A stretch of DNA of 64,000 nucleotides from Mycolicibacterium anyangense. GTDB taxonomy: Bacteria > Actinomycetota > Actinomycetes > Mycobacteriales > Mycobacteriaceae. Location: assembly GCF_010731855.1 (NCBI RefSeq), contig NZ_AP022620.1, positions 5,394,001-5,458,000 of the forward strand. Direction: 5' to 3'. The notes under the pieces were generated by a model that did no database searches, had not been told where the DNA came from, and saw only the letters and a program-made list of their open reading frames with translations. The position numbers were made by a program, and so were the translations under genes. Shown here in pieces: positions 46,378 to 54,919 of this stretch (positions are counted from its first letter, which is position 1; each line of letters opens with the position of its first letter).

Positions 46378-48093
46378 ATGCTTGACGACGTGCGGCTCGG
46401 TGAAGCTGAGGAACGTGCGGAGGCGGAGTCGCTTGCCGGCATCGCGGAGACCCCAACCTATTTCGGCCCTTCTGAGTCACCCTTGTTCGGGTTCGTCCAC
46501 GCGCCGAGCGACGGCCGGGTGCGCGGCGGGGTCATCATCTGCGGGTCCTTGGGCAAGGACCACGCGGACAACCTGCGTGGCCTCCGTGTCTTCGCGGACC
46601 GGCTTGCGCAGAAGCGCATCCTCGCCCTGCGCTTCGACTATCTCGGCTGCGGTGACTCGGCCTACGGCCAGCTCCGGGACACTGCCGTCGGGGACTGGCA
46701 GGCCAGCATCGGCCACGCGATCGATTACCTGCGCAGCGCCGGCATCGACGATCTGTCTGCGGTCGGTGTGCGCGCCGGATGCCTGATCCTGCATCAGGCA
46801 CTGGAATCCGGGGCCCCGGTCAGCCGGGTCGCCTACTGGGATCCGGTCAGCACCGGACGCCGCTACCTGCGCGAGCAGACGGCGTTCTTCAAGATGAGTG
46901 CGGGAGAAGACGACGTTCCACCAGGGGTCGTGTCGACCATCGGCGCGCGGTTCTCCGCTCCTGCCGCCGCCGAACTGAGCGCCTTGAAGTTGAGTCCATT
47001 TCCCGACTCGCTCGATCGGTTCATTGTCGGCCGCACGGGAAGTGCTGACCAACAGCTGACGTCGCTCATCGGCGATGGGTGCACCGAGTCGGTTGCCATC
47101 GACGGTTTAGAAGACTGTGCGCAACCGACCCAGTTGATCACGCAAACATCCTGGCAGGCAATCGATCTCATCGTTGATTGGCTTGATCGCCAGTTGCCGG
47201 CCGCCCTGACGACCGCGCGCCCCGTGTACTCGAGCTCGGCCTGGATCCCGGGGGAGAACGGCGGGTCGGTCTTCGAGCGGATCGAACGGATCGCGCCACA
47301 AGGGCTGTTCGCGATCCGGACGCTCCCGGCCGACGACGGAGACACGCCGGTGCAGCGCCCGACGGTGGCCTTCTTCTCGCACGGACTGGCACCCCATCAG
47401 GGACCCAACCGTGAGTGGGTCGAGTTGTCCCGGGCCGTCGCAGCCGCGGGCGGTAACGCATTGCGCTGGGACCGCCGAATGGTGGGTGAATCCGGCACCG
47501 CCCGTGCCGGTGAGGAAATTCGCATCTACTCACCGGAAGGCATTCAGGACGCGCTGGCCGTCACCCGCCAGGCCCGCCAGGGCGCACGTCGTCTCCAGCT
47601 GGTGGGGATGTGTTCGGGGGCGTGGTTCGCCGCCCTCTCGGCATTGGAATCCGGTTCTGATTCAGTGGTTTTGGCCAACCAACTGCAGTGGTCCAGGCGG
47701 GTCAAGAAGTCGCTGCGCCTGCCGGTGCAGCCTGGTGACGACGACGGTCAGGATTGGGAACAGACGCCGCGGGCACGCACCAGGCGCGTTCTGCAGCGCT
47801 TCCTGCCTGCCACGGCATGGTCGGGGCTGGGACTGACCGGCGCGGTACAGGCGCCCTCTCTGACCCTGGGGCCGTTGGCCCGGCGTGGTCTGCCGACGAC
47901 AGTCATCCTGTGCTCGCGCGACTTGCAGCTGTTCCGTGCCAATCGTGGTGATGTCGCGCTGCGCCGGCTCAAGCGGTCAGCGGCGCCGCCCACACTCGTC
48001 GCCAGCAACGGTGACCATGCCGGCTTCCACCAAGGGGTCTACATTCCGCTGCGTGCCGCGGTACTGACGTTCATCACAAGGGACGCCGACTAG
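46378..48093 (+). CDS. two-domain alpha/beta-hydrolase-like protein with altered nucleophile sites
   Basis: A 571-residue protein made of two alpha/beta-hydrolase-like halves. The first (about 20-260) has GGVIICGSLGKDHADNLRGL and LALRFDYLGCGDSA, but its elbow is VGVRAGCLI, without serine. The second (about 290-565) has VAFFSHGLAPHQGPNREWVEL, ALRWDRRMVGESG and elbow VGMCSGAWFA, with Cys where Ser is normal; a late GDHAGFHQG could supply the histidine. The layout recalls hydrolase pairs of polysaccharide or exosortase loci. ATG at 46378 is preferred because six G residues stand 6 bases upstream; ATG at 46354 is possible. Function unknown, perhaps a pseudo-enzyme or Cys-dependent acyltransferase. 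Confidence 0.82.
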   Translation: MLDDVRLGEAEERAEAESLAGIAETPTYFGPSESPLFGFVHAPSDGRVRGGVIICGSLGKDHADNLRGLRVFADRLAQKRILALRFDYLGCGDSAYGQLRDTAVGDWQASIGHAIDYLRSAGIDDLSAVGVRAGCLILHQALESGAPVSRVAYWDPVSTGRRYLREQTAFFKMSAGEDDVPPGVVSTIGARFSAPAAAELSALKLSPFPDSLDRFIVGRTGSADQQLTSLIGDGCTESVAIDGLEDCAQPTQLITQTSWQAIDLIVDWLDRQLPAALTTARPVYSSSAWIPGENGGSVFERIERIAPQGLFAIRTLPADDGDTPVQRPTVAFFSHGLAPHQGPNREWVELSRAVAAAGGNALRWDRRMVGESGTARAGEEIRIYSPEGIQDALAVTRQARQGARRLQLVGMCSGAWFAALSALESGSDSVVLANQLQWSRRVKKSLRLPVQPGDDDGQDWEQTPRARTRRVLQRFLPATAWSGLGLTGAVQAPSLTLGPLARRGLPTTVILCSRDLQLFRANRGDVALRRLKRSAAPPTLVASNGDHAGFHQGVYIPLRAAVLTFITRDAD

Positions 48094-48105
48094 ATCGGGT
48101 CGGGC

Positions 48106-49215
48106 TCACAGCACCGAGCCGACCACCGCTTGCATCTGCTCTCGGAACCGGGTGCGGGAGAACTGCTCGGCATGCTTGCGAATCCGCCCGGCGTCGAATT
48201 GATCGGCATCGAAGCCGCGCAGTGCTGCGGCGAAGCCGTCCACGATCTGGCGATCGCTGCCCGCAGTAACCAACTGGCCACTGAGGCCAGGTACCACTGA
48301 GTCCAATGCGCCGCCGGCTCCGGTCGCAATTACCGGGGTACCGCAGGCCATCGCCTCGACCGGCACGATGCCGAAGTCTTCGATGCCGGGCATGAGCAGG
48401 GCGCGGGCTCGCCGCTGCAGGCTCAGCATCTCCTCGTCGGAGACCCGCCCCAGAAATCTCGTCTGCGGTCCGGCCGCCGCCCGGCATTCGGCCAGCATGC
48501 GGCCGTCACCGGCCACCACCAGGGGAACCCCCGCCGTCCGGGCCGCCGCGATCGCCAGATCGGGCCGCTTGTAGGGCACCAGCCGGCCGGCCAGCAGGAA
48601 GAAGTCCTCCCGCCCCACCGTGTCGTCGGCGGTGTACAGGTCGGTGTCGACTGGCGGATGAATCACCGTGGAGTCCCGACCCCACCACCGACGGATCCGG
48701 TTTGCGACCTCAGACGAGTTCGCCACGATCTGTGTGACCCAGGGCGCACCACCGGCCTCGGCACGGCGGATCAAGGCGGCCAGTCCCGTGAGCGCAGCCC
48801 GACCAGCGAATCCCGATGCTTCACCCTCGCGCATTGCCGGATCCCAGGCCCAGCGGGCCGGGGAGTGGACGTAGGCCACCGTCGGCCTGTCGGTGGCGTG
48901 TACAGCGGATACGGCAGCGCAGTGGTGACTGATCACCACCGCGTCGACGTCGCCGAAGTCCATCCGCTTGAAGGCCGGTATGAACAAAGGCAATAGTGCA
49001 GCATGTGACCGGCGTCCGATGAGCCGGTGCGCCCGGTCGACCGGAGTGACCACCGCGCGACCCCGCATCGCGCCCCGATCCGAACCCGGGGCTGCGATCG
49101 GCACGTGGATACGTGCAGTCGGCCACTGGGCGGCGATTTGTTCGACGACCTGTTCGGATCCCGCAAACTCGGTCAGACGCTCGTGGACGATCGCGATCGT
49201 CGGTGCGCTGCTCAC
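48106..49215 (-). CDS. glycosyltransferase, GT4-like
   Basis: A 369-residue GT-B glycosyltransferase. The N-terminal half has IAIVHERLTEFAGSEQVVEQIA and YVHSPARWAWDP, as in mannosyl- or rhamnosyltransferases of the WbaZ type. The C-terminal nucleotide-sugar domain has PPVDTDLY, FFLLAGRLVPYKRPDLAI and the E-x7-E motif in EDFGIVPVEAMACGTPVIA. GTG at 49215 is the start. It converges with the hydrolase-like gene and diverges from a second glycosyltransferase across 50 bases. Adds a sugar to the growing repeat unit; donor and acceptor cannot be told. Confidence 0.92.
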   Translation of the reverse strand: MSSAPTIAIVHERLTEFAGSEQVVEQIAAQWPTARIHVPIAAPGSDRGAMRGRAVVTPVDRAHRLIGRRSHAALLPLFIPAFKRMDFGDVDAVVISHHCAAVSAVHATDRPTVAYVHSPARWAWDPAMREGEASGFAGRAALTGLAALIRRAEAGGAPWVTQIVANSSEVANRIRRWWGRDSTVIHPPVDTDLYTADDTVGREDFFLLAGRLVPYKRPDLAIAAARTAGVPLVVAGDGRMLAECRAAAGPQTRFLGRVSDEEMLSLQRRARALLMPGIEDFGIVPVEAMACGTPVIATGAGGALDSVVPGLSGQLVTAGSDRQIVDGFAAALRGFDADQFDAGRIRKHAEQFSRTRFREQMQAVVGSVL

Positions 49216-49265
49216 CGGTCAAGCCTAGACCGGCTGGACATCTCGTTGCTCGCTAGCATGGTGCG

Positions 49266-50315
49266 ATGCCCCCGGTGCACATCAACGGCAAATGGTTGGG
49301 GCAACCCTTCACCGGCGTGCAGCGCTACTCCGAGGAACTGGCCCGCCACGTGGTCGCGGACCGCGGCATCGACTTCGTCCTGCATGTACCCAAAGGCGCA
49401 CGAGTACCCGATTGGGCGCTCGCTCCCAACGTCACCGTCCGGCGCGCCCCGCTCGCCGGCTTGGCTTTCGAACAGTTGTACCTGCCTGTCGCCACCGCGG
49501 GCCGGGTGCTGCTGAGCTTCGGCGGTATGGCGCCGCTGGCCAAGCGACGCCAGATCGTCACCTTCCACGACGCCAACCCGTTCCGGTTCCCGCAGACCTA
49601 CCGAAGAACCTTCGTCGCTTTCTACCTGGTGGCCTACCTGCTGCTGGTCCGGACGGCCCGCCGGGTCCTGACCGTCTCGGAGTTCAGCAAGAGCGAGCTG
49701 GCCCAGGTGCTGCGGGTCAAGCCATCGCGGTTCCTGGTGGTGGGGTGCGCCGCCGACTCACTGACCCAGGTGAGCGCCCGGCAGCCGGATCTGCCCTGGC
49801 ATCCCCAGACCTATCTGCTGGTCGGCACCCTGGCCCGGCACAAGAACGTGCCGCAGCCCACGGCCGCCCTTGCCGGATCCGGACGGCATGTGGTCGTGGT
49901 CGGTGCGGGGGGCGACGCCCACGTGTATTCCAGCGCCGGTGCCGATCTCAGTGACAACGTGGTGGTGGCCCAACGCCTTACTGACGGTGAGCTGCGCTGG
50001 CTCTACGAGAACGCCGCAGCGCTGGTCTTCCCGTCGTTCTACGAGGGGTTCGGTCTGCCGGTGCTGGAAGCGCAGGCGCTCGGTTGCCCGGTGATCGCTT
50101 CGAATCGGGCATCGATCCCAGAGGTGGGTGGCGACGGTGCGCTGTACTTCGACCCCGAGAACGTCACCGAGTTGCTGCAGCACGCACACACCTTGGAAAG
50201 CGACTCGTCGGCGGCCGACAAGCTGGTCGACCTCGGTCGCCGCAACGCTTCGCGCTACACCTGGACTACGTCTGCGAACAGGGTTTTAGCAGCGATTCGT
50301 AGCATGGTGGTATGA
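49266..50315 (+). CDS. glycosyltransferase, GT4-like
   Basis: A 349-residue GT-B enzyme. Landmarks are GVQRYSEELARHV near residue 17, IVTFHDANPFRFPQTYRR near 98, LTVSEFSKSELAQVL near 137 and the donor-site E-x7-E in SFYEGFGLPVLEAQALGCPVI near 265. The ATGA overlap with the next gene ties it to the beta-helix lipoprotein. Likely builds the exopolysaccharide repeat unit on the cytoplasmic face. Confidence 0.92.
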   Translation: MPPVHINGKWLGQPFTGVQRYSEELARHVVADRGIDFVLHVPKGARVPDWALAPNVTVRRAPLAGLAFEQLYLPVATAGRVLLSFGGMAPLAKRRQIVTFHDANPFRFPQTYRRTFVAFYLVAYLLLVRTARRVLTVSEFSKSELAQVLRVKPSRFLVVGCAADSLTQVSARQPDLPWHPQTYLLVGTLARHKNVPQPTAALAGSGRHVVVVGAGGDAHVYSSAGADLSDNVVVAQRLTDGELRWLYENAAALVFPSFYEGFGLPVLEAQALGCPVIASNRASIPEVGGDGALYFDPENVTELLQHAHTLESDSSAADKLVDLGRRNASRYTWTTSANRVLAAIRSMVV

Positions 50316-51382
50316 CCATGGTCAGAATATTTCTGGTGATCTCGGCTGCGTGCGTCCTGCTGGTGGGCTGCCAAAGCAGTGTCGCGCCTGCCCAATCGGC
50401 CCCTGTGGCTGATGAGACCGCCGCTCTACAGCAACGCCTCGATGCTCTGCAGCCGGGGCAGACGCTGAGTCTTGACCAACGCGTCTACGGGCATCGTGGA
50501 GTGCTGAAGGTGACCGTGCCGGGCGTGACCATCGAGGGCAGAGGTGCGACTCTGCAGGCCAGCGAGGACGAGACGTCGTCAGTGCAGGTACTCGCCGACA
50601 ACGTGACTATTCATGGCTTGACTCTGACAGCCGCGACTGAGGGCAAGCGCTGGGAGGGCTTGAACCAGCAGAAGCTCGCCGTGTTGGGTGCCAGTGGGGT
50701 ACGGATCGATGACGTCACAGTGAACGGGTCGGCGGCCGCGGGCATATTTCTGAAGGGCGCAAACAACTTCGCGTTGAGCAATATCAGGGTGGCCAACACT
50801 CGGGCCGACGGCATTCACATCACGGGCGGGTCTTCGGAGGGCACGGTGACCAACGTGACTACGGCCAATACCGGTGATGACGGTGTCGCCGTGGTCTCCT
50901 ATGGTGACGCGCCGCCGAGCCACAACGTCGACATCGCCGGAACGGTGGTCAACGGATCGCATGCACGAGGTGTGTCTGTGGTGGGTGGCGAGCACATCAG
51001 AATCAGAGACGTCCATGTCAACGACACGGCCGCCGCCGGCATCTATATCGCAGCCGAAGGCAGTCCGTACTTCACGCAATCGGTGGAAGACGTCACGGTC
51101 ACCAACGGTACGGTGACAGACGCAAATCGCGATCCTGGTGTGGTCAACGGGGCCATTCTGGTGTTCAGCGGTAATCCGGGGCAGTCAGTCACACATGTGG
51201 ATGTGAATGACATCTCGGTGGTCGGGACGCCCGAGTCGGCGGAGCGAGTAGTGGGACTCGTGGCCAATCAGGGCACCGTGGCGGGGATAAACTTCAACAA
51301 TCTTGTGTTGGACGGCAACAACGTCGAGCAGTTCTACACCAACGCGCCGGCTGGCACCTTCACGCTGTCCAATTGGTCCTAG
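50312..51382 (+). CDS. right-handed beta-helix lipoprotein (polysaccharide lyase/epimerase-like)
   Basis: A 356-residue exported protein. The N-terminus MTMVRIFLVISAACVLLVGCQSS is a lipoprotein signal with lipobox LVGC. The mature part is a parallel beta-helix with PbH1-type rungs: GVTIEGRGATLQAS, NVTIHGLTLTA, GVRIDDVTVNGSAAAGIFLKG, NIRVANTRADGIHITGG, VHVNDTAAAGIYI. Such proteins are pectate-lyase-like lyases, epimerases or binding proteins and are frequent in exopolysaccharide loci, where they trim or modify the polymer outside the membrane. It overlaps the glycosyltransferase by ATGA, and its stop overlaps that of the convergent Wzy-like gene. Confidence 0.87.
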   Translation: MTMVRIFLVISAACVLLVGCQSSVAPAQSAPVADETAALQQRLDALQPGQTLSLDQRVYGHRGVLKVTVPGVTIEGRGATLQASEDETSSVQVLADNVTIHGLTLTAATEGKRWEGLNQQKLAVLGASGVRIDDVTVNGSAAAGIFLKGANNFALSNIRVANTRADGIHITGGSSEGTVTNVTTANTGDDGVAVVSYGDAPPSHNVDIAGTVVNGSHARGVSVVGGEHIRIRDVHVNDTAAAGIYIAAEGSPYFTQSVEDVTVTNGTVTDANRDPGVVNGAILVFSGNPGQSVTHVDVNDISVVGTPESAERVVGLVANQGTVAGINFNNLVLDGNNVEQFYTNAPAGTFTLSNWS

Positions 51383-52731
51383 GACCCCAACGGACTGAGC
51401 ATCGGCGCAAGGGGTGCGGCGGCCTGCGATTTGGTGCCGATCCTGTTGAGCATCCAACTCAAGGTAATCAACGCGATCAACGTGGGTAGGGTCCGGCCCT
51501 GAGCCCAATACATATAGCGCGGCAATTCCAGCAGACCGGTGAACATGATGGGATACAACAGAATTCCGAATGGCCTGCCGCCGCAGAATCCCCGATAGAG
51601 CGAACCGACCACCACACCGATCACCAAAAAGTAGATCAACCCACCGACCAGGCCATAGTCGATGAAAGGGCCGGTGTAACCGCACGGGTTGTTGAACTCG
51701 GGGCTGGCGTAGTTGTTCAGCATGCGCATCACCGGCGACGTTTCGCCATGTGCTGAGTACGGCTTCGGAAGCCCCGTGAGTCGGGTGTACAGCTGCAGGC
51801 TTGCTACGCCGGGAGCATTCCAGAACCACTCGATGGTGTCGTAGGGCCAGCGGCCGGGCACGTTCAGGTGGTGCAGGATCAAGTGCCCGTTGTTCAAAGC
51901 GGTCGTGTAGTAACCGGCGAGACGGTCGAGGGTGAACTCGATGAAGCTGTTGTTGGTGCGAGTTCGGAAGTACGACCATGAACGGAAGTACTCGAAAACG
52001 CCGAATATGGTTGCCACGAATGGAATCCCCACGGCTGGCGCTAGTTGCGCGGCAAGGCGTTTCGAACCCGAGCTCAACGAGAGCCTGGCGCAGAAGACCG
52101 CTACCACCGGAACGACGACCTCCATGATCGCCAGTCGCTCGGAGTAGATGAAGGCACGGGGGATCGACAGGCCGATCACGGTCATCATCTTCACAACTTC
52201 GCCACGCGAATACTGCTGTGACAGCAGCAGTGACGACACCACCACAGCCGCCATTCCGCACTGAGTAAGTGTCGTCACACCGGGAATGGAGCCGATGAGA
52301 TCGCGCACCGGGGGGCCGTCCGTATAGTTGTCACCGGTGAGCTGGCTCACCGAAAGACCAGACCGCAGAATGAGAAACACAAATCCGGTGTAGCCCACAA
52401 GGGTGAGCGCCGTCAGCAAGGTGCTGGCCCGCCGCAGGAGGGCGACGGCCTCGGAGCTGAATGCGGGCCAACGAGTCCCCGACGGTTGCTGGTGCAGCAC
52501 CGCACTACTGACCAGTGCGCCAAAGCATAAGGCCAGCACTCCCGAGCTGAACATCAGCAGTGTCTCAGCAGTAATGGCCTTGGGAGTCCGCCACAGCGAG
52601 CGGAACTCTGCGTCGCCGATGAGTACGGTCGGCAGGATCGAGGCTGCAGCGACCGCCAACGATATCGCGACAGGCGAAAGGAACCATATCCGAGGAGTGT
52701 TCGATGACGACGATGCTCTGTGTCGGCTCAT
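51379..52731 (-). CDS. Wzy-like polysaccharide polymerase
   Basis: A 450-residue multi-pass membrane protein with about ten hydrophobic segments. A large external loop falls around residues 290-370 (GRWPYDTIEWFWNAPG, YSAHGETSPVMRMLNNYASPEFNNPCGYTGPFIDYG). The topology and the loop before the last helices are those of O-antigen polymerases that join repeat units at the outer face of the membrane. Primary sequence is weakly conserved in this family, so the call rests mainly on topology and on neighbouring flippase and chain-length genes. ATG at 52731 overlaps the flippase stop (ATGA). Confidence 0.82.
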   Translation of the reverse strand: MSRHRASSSSNTPRIWFLSPVAISLAVAAASILPTVLIGDAEFRSLWRTPKAITAETLLMFSSGVLALCFGALVSSAVLHQQPSGTRWPAFSSEAVALLRRASTLLTALTLVGYTGFVFLILRSGLSVSQLTGDNYTDGPPVRDLIGSIPGVTTLTQCGMAAVVVSSLLLSQQYSRGEVVKMMTVIGLSIPRAFIYSERLAIMEVVVPVVAVFCARLSLSSGSKRLAAQLAPAVGIPFVATIFGVFEYFRSWSYFRTRTNNSFIEFTLDRLAGYYTTALNNGHLILHHLNVPGRWPYDTIEWFWNAPGVASLQLYTRLTGLPKPYSAHGETSPVMRMLNNYASPEFNNPCGYTGPFIDYGLVGGLIYFLVIGVVVGSLYRGFCGGRPFGILLYPIMFTGLLELPRYMYWAQGRTLPTLIALITLSWMLNRIGTKSQAAAPLAPMLSPLGS

Positions 52732-54065
52732 GGGGCCGCCGCCGGGGATGGCCGTTGTAGTAGCTCACGAACGGCGGTGATGACATGGCGATGGGGGTGT
52801 GGAGCCTCATCGAGAACCCTACGTGCAGTCATCCATTCGGCGATCGACAGCATCGCGACACTCGCAGACGCCGAGATCGCGAGAGGCAGGGGTCCGCCGA
52901 GGTATGCCGCAGTGATCGAGCAGGGGAGGGCGAACGCCAACAGTATGACCGCCGTACGGGCTACTTCGTACAGGTGGCCGCTGATGATCAGGAGGGTGAT
53001 GTTGGCGTTCAGTGCGGCTTGAACCACGCCGCTTGCGGCCATGACGGCCAGAATTACGCTGGCATCTCGAACTGCCGGGCCGTACGCGACTTGGAGGGCC
53101 AAGCCGCCGAAGGCGAACAACGCTGCGACCATGCCGGATGTGACAAGTGTGTTCACCGTGGCGACGTTCGAGAGCAGTCGCACCACATCCGCCTTCTTGC
53201 CTTCCGCCCATAGCCGTGCCGCAGGCGGGGTTATAGCAAGTGCTGCAAGGCTTTCCAGGATCGTGACTTGACCGGCTATGGTTGCAGCCGCGGAATAGTG
53301 AGTAGCGGCTTCAGCGGAGAACGCCACGTTTGCCAACCATATGGTGCCGGTCATCATCAGAAACCACGACAGTTCCAGGATGAACAGCTTTGTCCCATTG
53401 CCAATGGCAGCGCGTACAGAATCGAATCCCGCGGATTTCGACAAGGCCACGACATCTCGGCTGTAGAACAGCGCCACGAGAAATTGCAACAGCGCTACGG
53501 CGACGTAGGCCGACAGCAGTACGGTCAGGGTGGGCCGCGTCAGGGTGAAGGCCAACAGGCCGACCACCGGCAGGACCATCGTGCTTCGGATGTAGTGCAT
53601 GGTGGCAACGGACGCTGGAACGTTGCCCACCGCTGCGAAAATGTCGCTGAGCATGAGCCGCAGCGACTCGATGATGATGACCGCAGATGTCAGTAGGTAT
53701 GCGAGAAGGAAATCACCGTGCCCGACCAATCCTGCGGTGGCGAAGAATGCAACCACCGGAGCCGAGGGGATGGTCAACAGTGCAGTGGCGCGCAGGTGCG
53801 TCCCCGCGATCACGCGGCGCTTGTCGTTGTTCTGCTCTGCCGGTATCAGCCGAGTGACATTCTGACCCAATCCGAGCCGCCCGATCAACGGACCGATCGA
53901 AAGGGCGGCAAGGATTGCGAAAAAGCTTGCGGCATCACGGTGGTCGAGGGTCCGCACGACGATCACCGTCAGCATGAAGGTGCATACCATCCCGACTGCC
54001 GCGGCGACCGCTCGCAAGGAGAAGCTCTGTTTGAGCTCGGCCATGGCTTCGTTTCGGCGGTTCAC
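52728..54065 (-). CDS. Wzx-like polysaccharide flippase
   Basis: A 445-residue MOP-superfamily membrane protein with about 12-14 segments, starting ELKQSFSLRAVAAAVGMVCTFMLTVIVVRTLDHRDAASFF. The LGQNVTRLIPAEQNND and SDIFAAVGNVPA regions resemble Wzx/RfbX exporters, which flip lipid-linked repeat units across the membrane. GTG at 54065 overlaps the GT2 stop (GTGA), which fixes the start; an alternative at 54092 lies inside the GT2 gene. Part of the Wzz-GT2-Wzx-Wzy operon. Confidence 0.87.
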   Translation of the reverse strand: MNRRNEAMAELKQSFSLRAVAAAVGMVCTFMLTVIVVRTLDHRDAASFFAILAALSIGPLIGRLGLGQNVTRLIPAEQNNDKRRVIAGTHLRATALLTIPSAPVVAFFATAGLVGHGDFLLAYLLTSAVIIIESLRLMLSDIFAAVGNVPASVATMHYIRSTMVLPVVGLLAFTLTRPTLTVLLSAYVAVALLQFLVALFYSRDVVALSKSAGFDSVRAAIGNGTKLFILELSWFLMMTGTIWLANVAFSAEAATHYSAAATIAGQVTILESLAALAITPPAARLWAEGKKADVVRLLSNVATVNTLVTSGMVAALFAFGGLALQVAYGPAVRDASVILAVMAASGVVQAALNANITLLIISGHLYEVARTAVILLAFALPCSITAAYLGGPLPLAISASASVAMLSIAEWMTARRVLDEAPHPHRHVITAVRELLQRPSPAAAP

Positions 54066-54919
54066 GGTGCCACACCCCGCCAGCCGGCCCACTGTCCACG
54101 GATGAAGGCTCTATCGGCACGGGCTCGAATAGGTTGCCCCCGAACTGTTCTGATGCCGGCGCCGACGGCCTTCCGGGCCGCGTAGTAGCCGAACAAACGA
54201 ATCGGCAGATGGTGTCTGCGCCACAGATGTCCGATTCCGGCCCCGTATCGCAGCATTTTCGCGACGTACTCTTCACCCGGATTGACCCGATCGTCGTCCT
54301 GGAAGACCACGATGTCGGGGCGGTACAGCACACGGCTGCCGCTGGCCAGCATCCGAAGAAGGAGATCCGATTCCTCACCGGCCCCATAGATTCCCGGTGA
54401 CCCGGTGCCGATGGTTTCGTCGAACGGCCGGTCGGACGGCAGAGCGGAGCGTCGCAGGAACATGGTGCTGCAGATCGACGTTCTCATGAAATTCGTACGG
54501 GTGACCGGTACTTCGCGATTGAGCCAACGCAGCATGGACGGTGAGCCGTCAGCGGCGATTTGCTTTCCAGTGATTCCCGCCAGCTCGATGCGCTGGCCCA
54601 ACTCTGCCAACACCATCCGCACAGTGTCGGGCGAATACCAGCAGTTGTCATCCGGGAAGGCGATGATCGGAGCAGTCGCAAGTTCCAATCCTGCATTACG
54701 GCCGACCGACGCTCCCCGTCCGCTCGTGGTCACGCGCCATGGGCCGGGTAAGCCGTGCTCCTTGAGCAATGTGGCGCAGGCCTGCTCCGGGCTTTGGTCG
54801 ACCAAGATGAACTCGACTTCTTCAGCCAGGTCCACTTGCGCAAGAGCATCGAGATGGCGACGTAGCGCGTTCGGCCGACCAATAGTGGTACATACCAGGG
54901 AGATCGCCGGCGAGTTCAT
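54062..54919 (-). CDS. glycosyltransferase family 2
   Basis: A 285-residue GT-A enzyme. The N-terminal SLVCTTIGRPNALRRHLDAL and GASVGRNAGLELATAPIIAF lead to the metal-binding PDD motif (FPDDNCWYSP, near residue 88). The second half has FDETIGTGSPGIYGAGEESDLLLRML, the usual acceptor/ED motif. ATG at 54919 overlaps the Wzz-like stop (ATGA). A C-terminal arginine-rich stretch suggests peripheral membrane binding. Adds one sugar to the repeat unit; donor unknown. Confidence 0.91.
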   Translation of the reverse strand: MNSPAISLVCTTIGRPNALRRHLDALAQVDLAEEVEFILVDQSPEQACATLLKEHGLPGPWRVTTSGRGASVGRNAGLELATAPIIAFPDDNCWYSPDTVRMVLAELGQRIELAGITGKQIAADGSPSMLRWLNREVPVTRTNFMRTSICSTMFLRRSALPSDRPFDETIGTGSPGIYGAGEESDLLLRMLASGSRVLYRPDIVVFQDDDRVNPGEEYVAKMLRYGAGIGHLWRRHHLPIRLFGYYAARKAVGAGIRTVRGQPIRARADRAFIRGQWAGWRGVAP

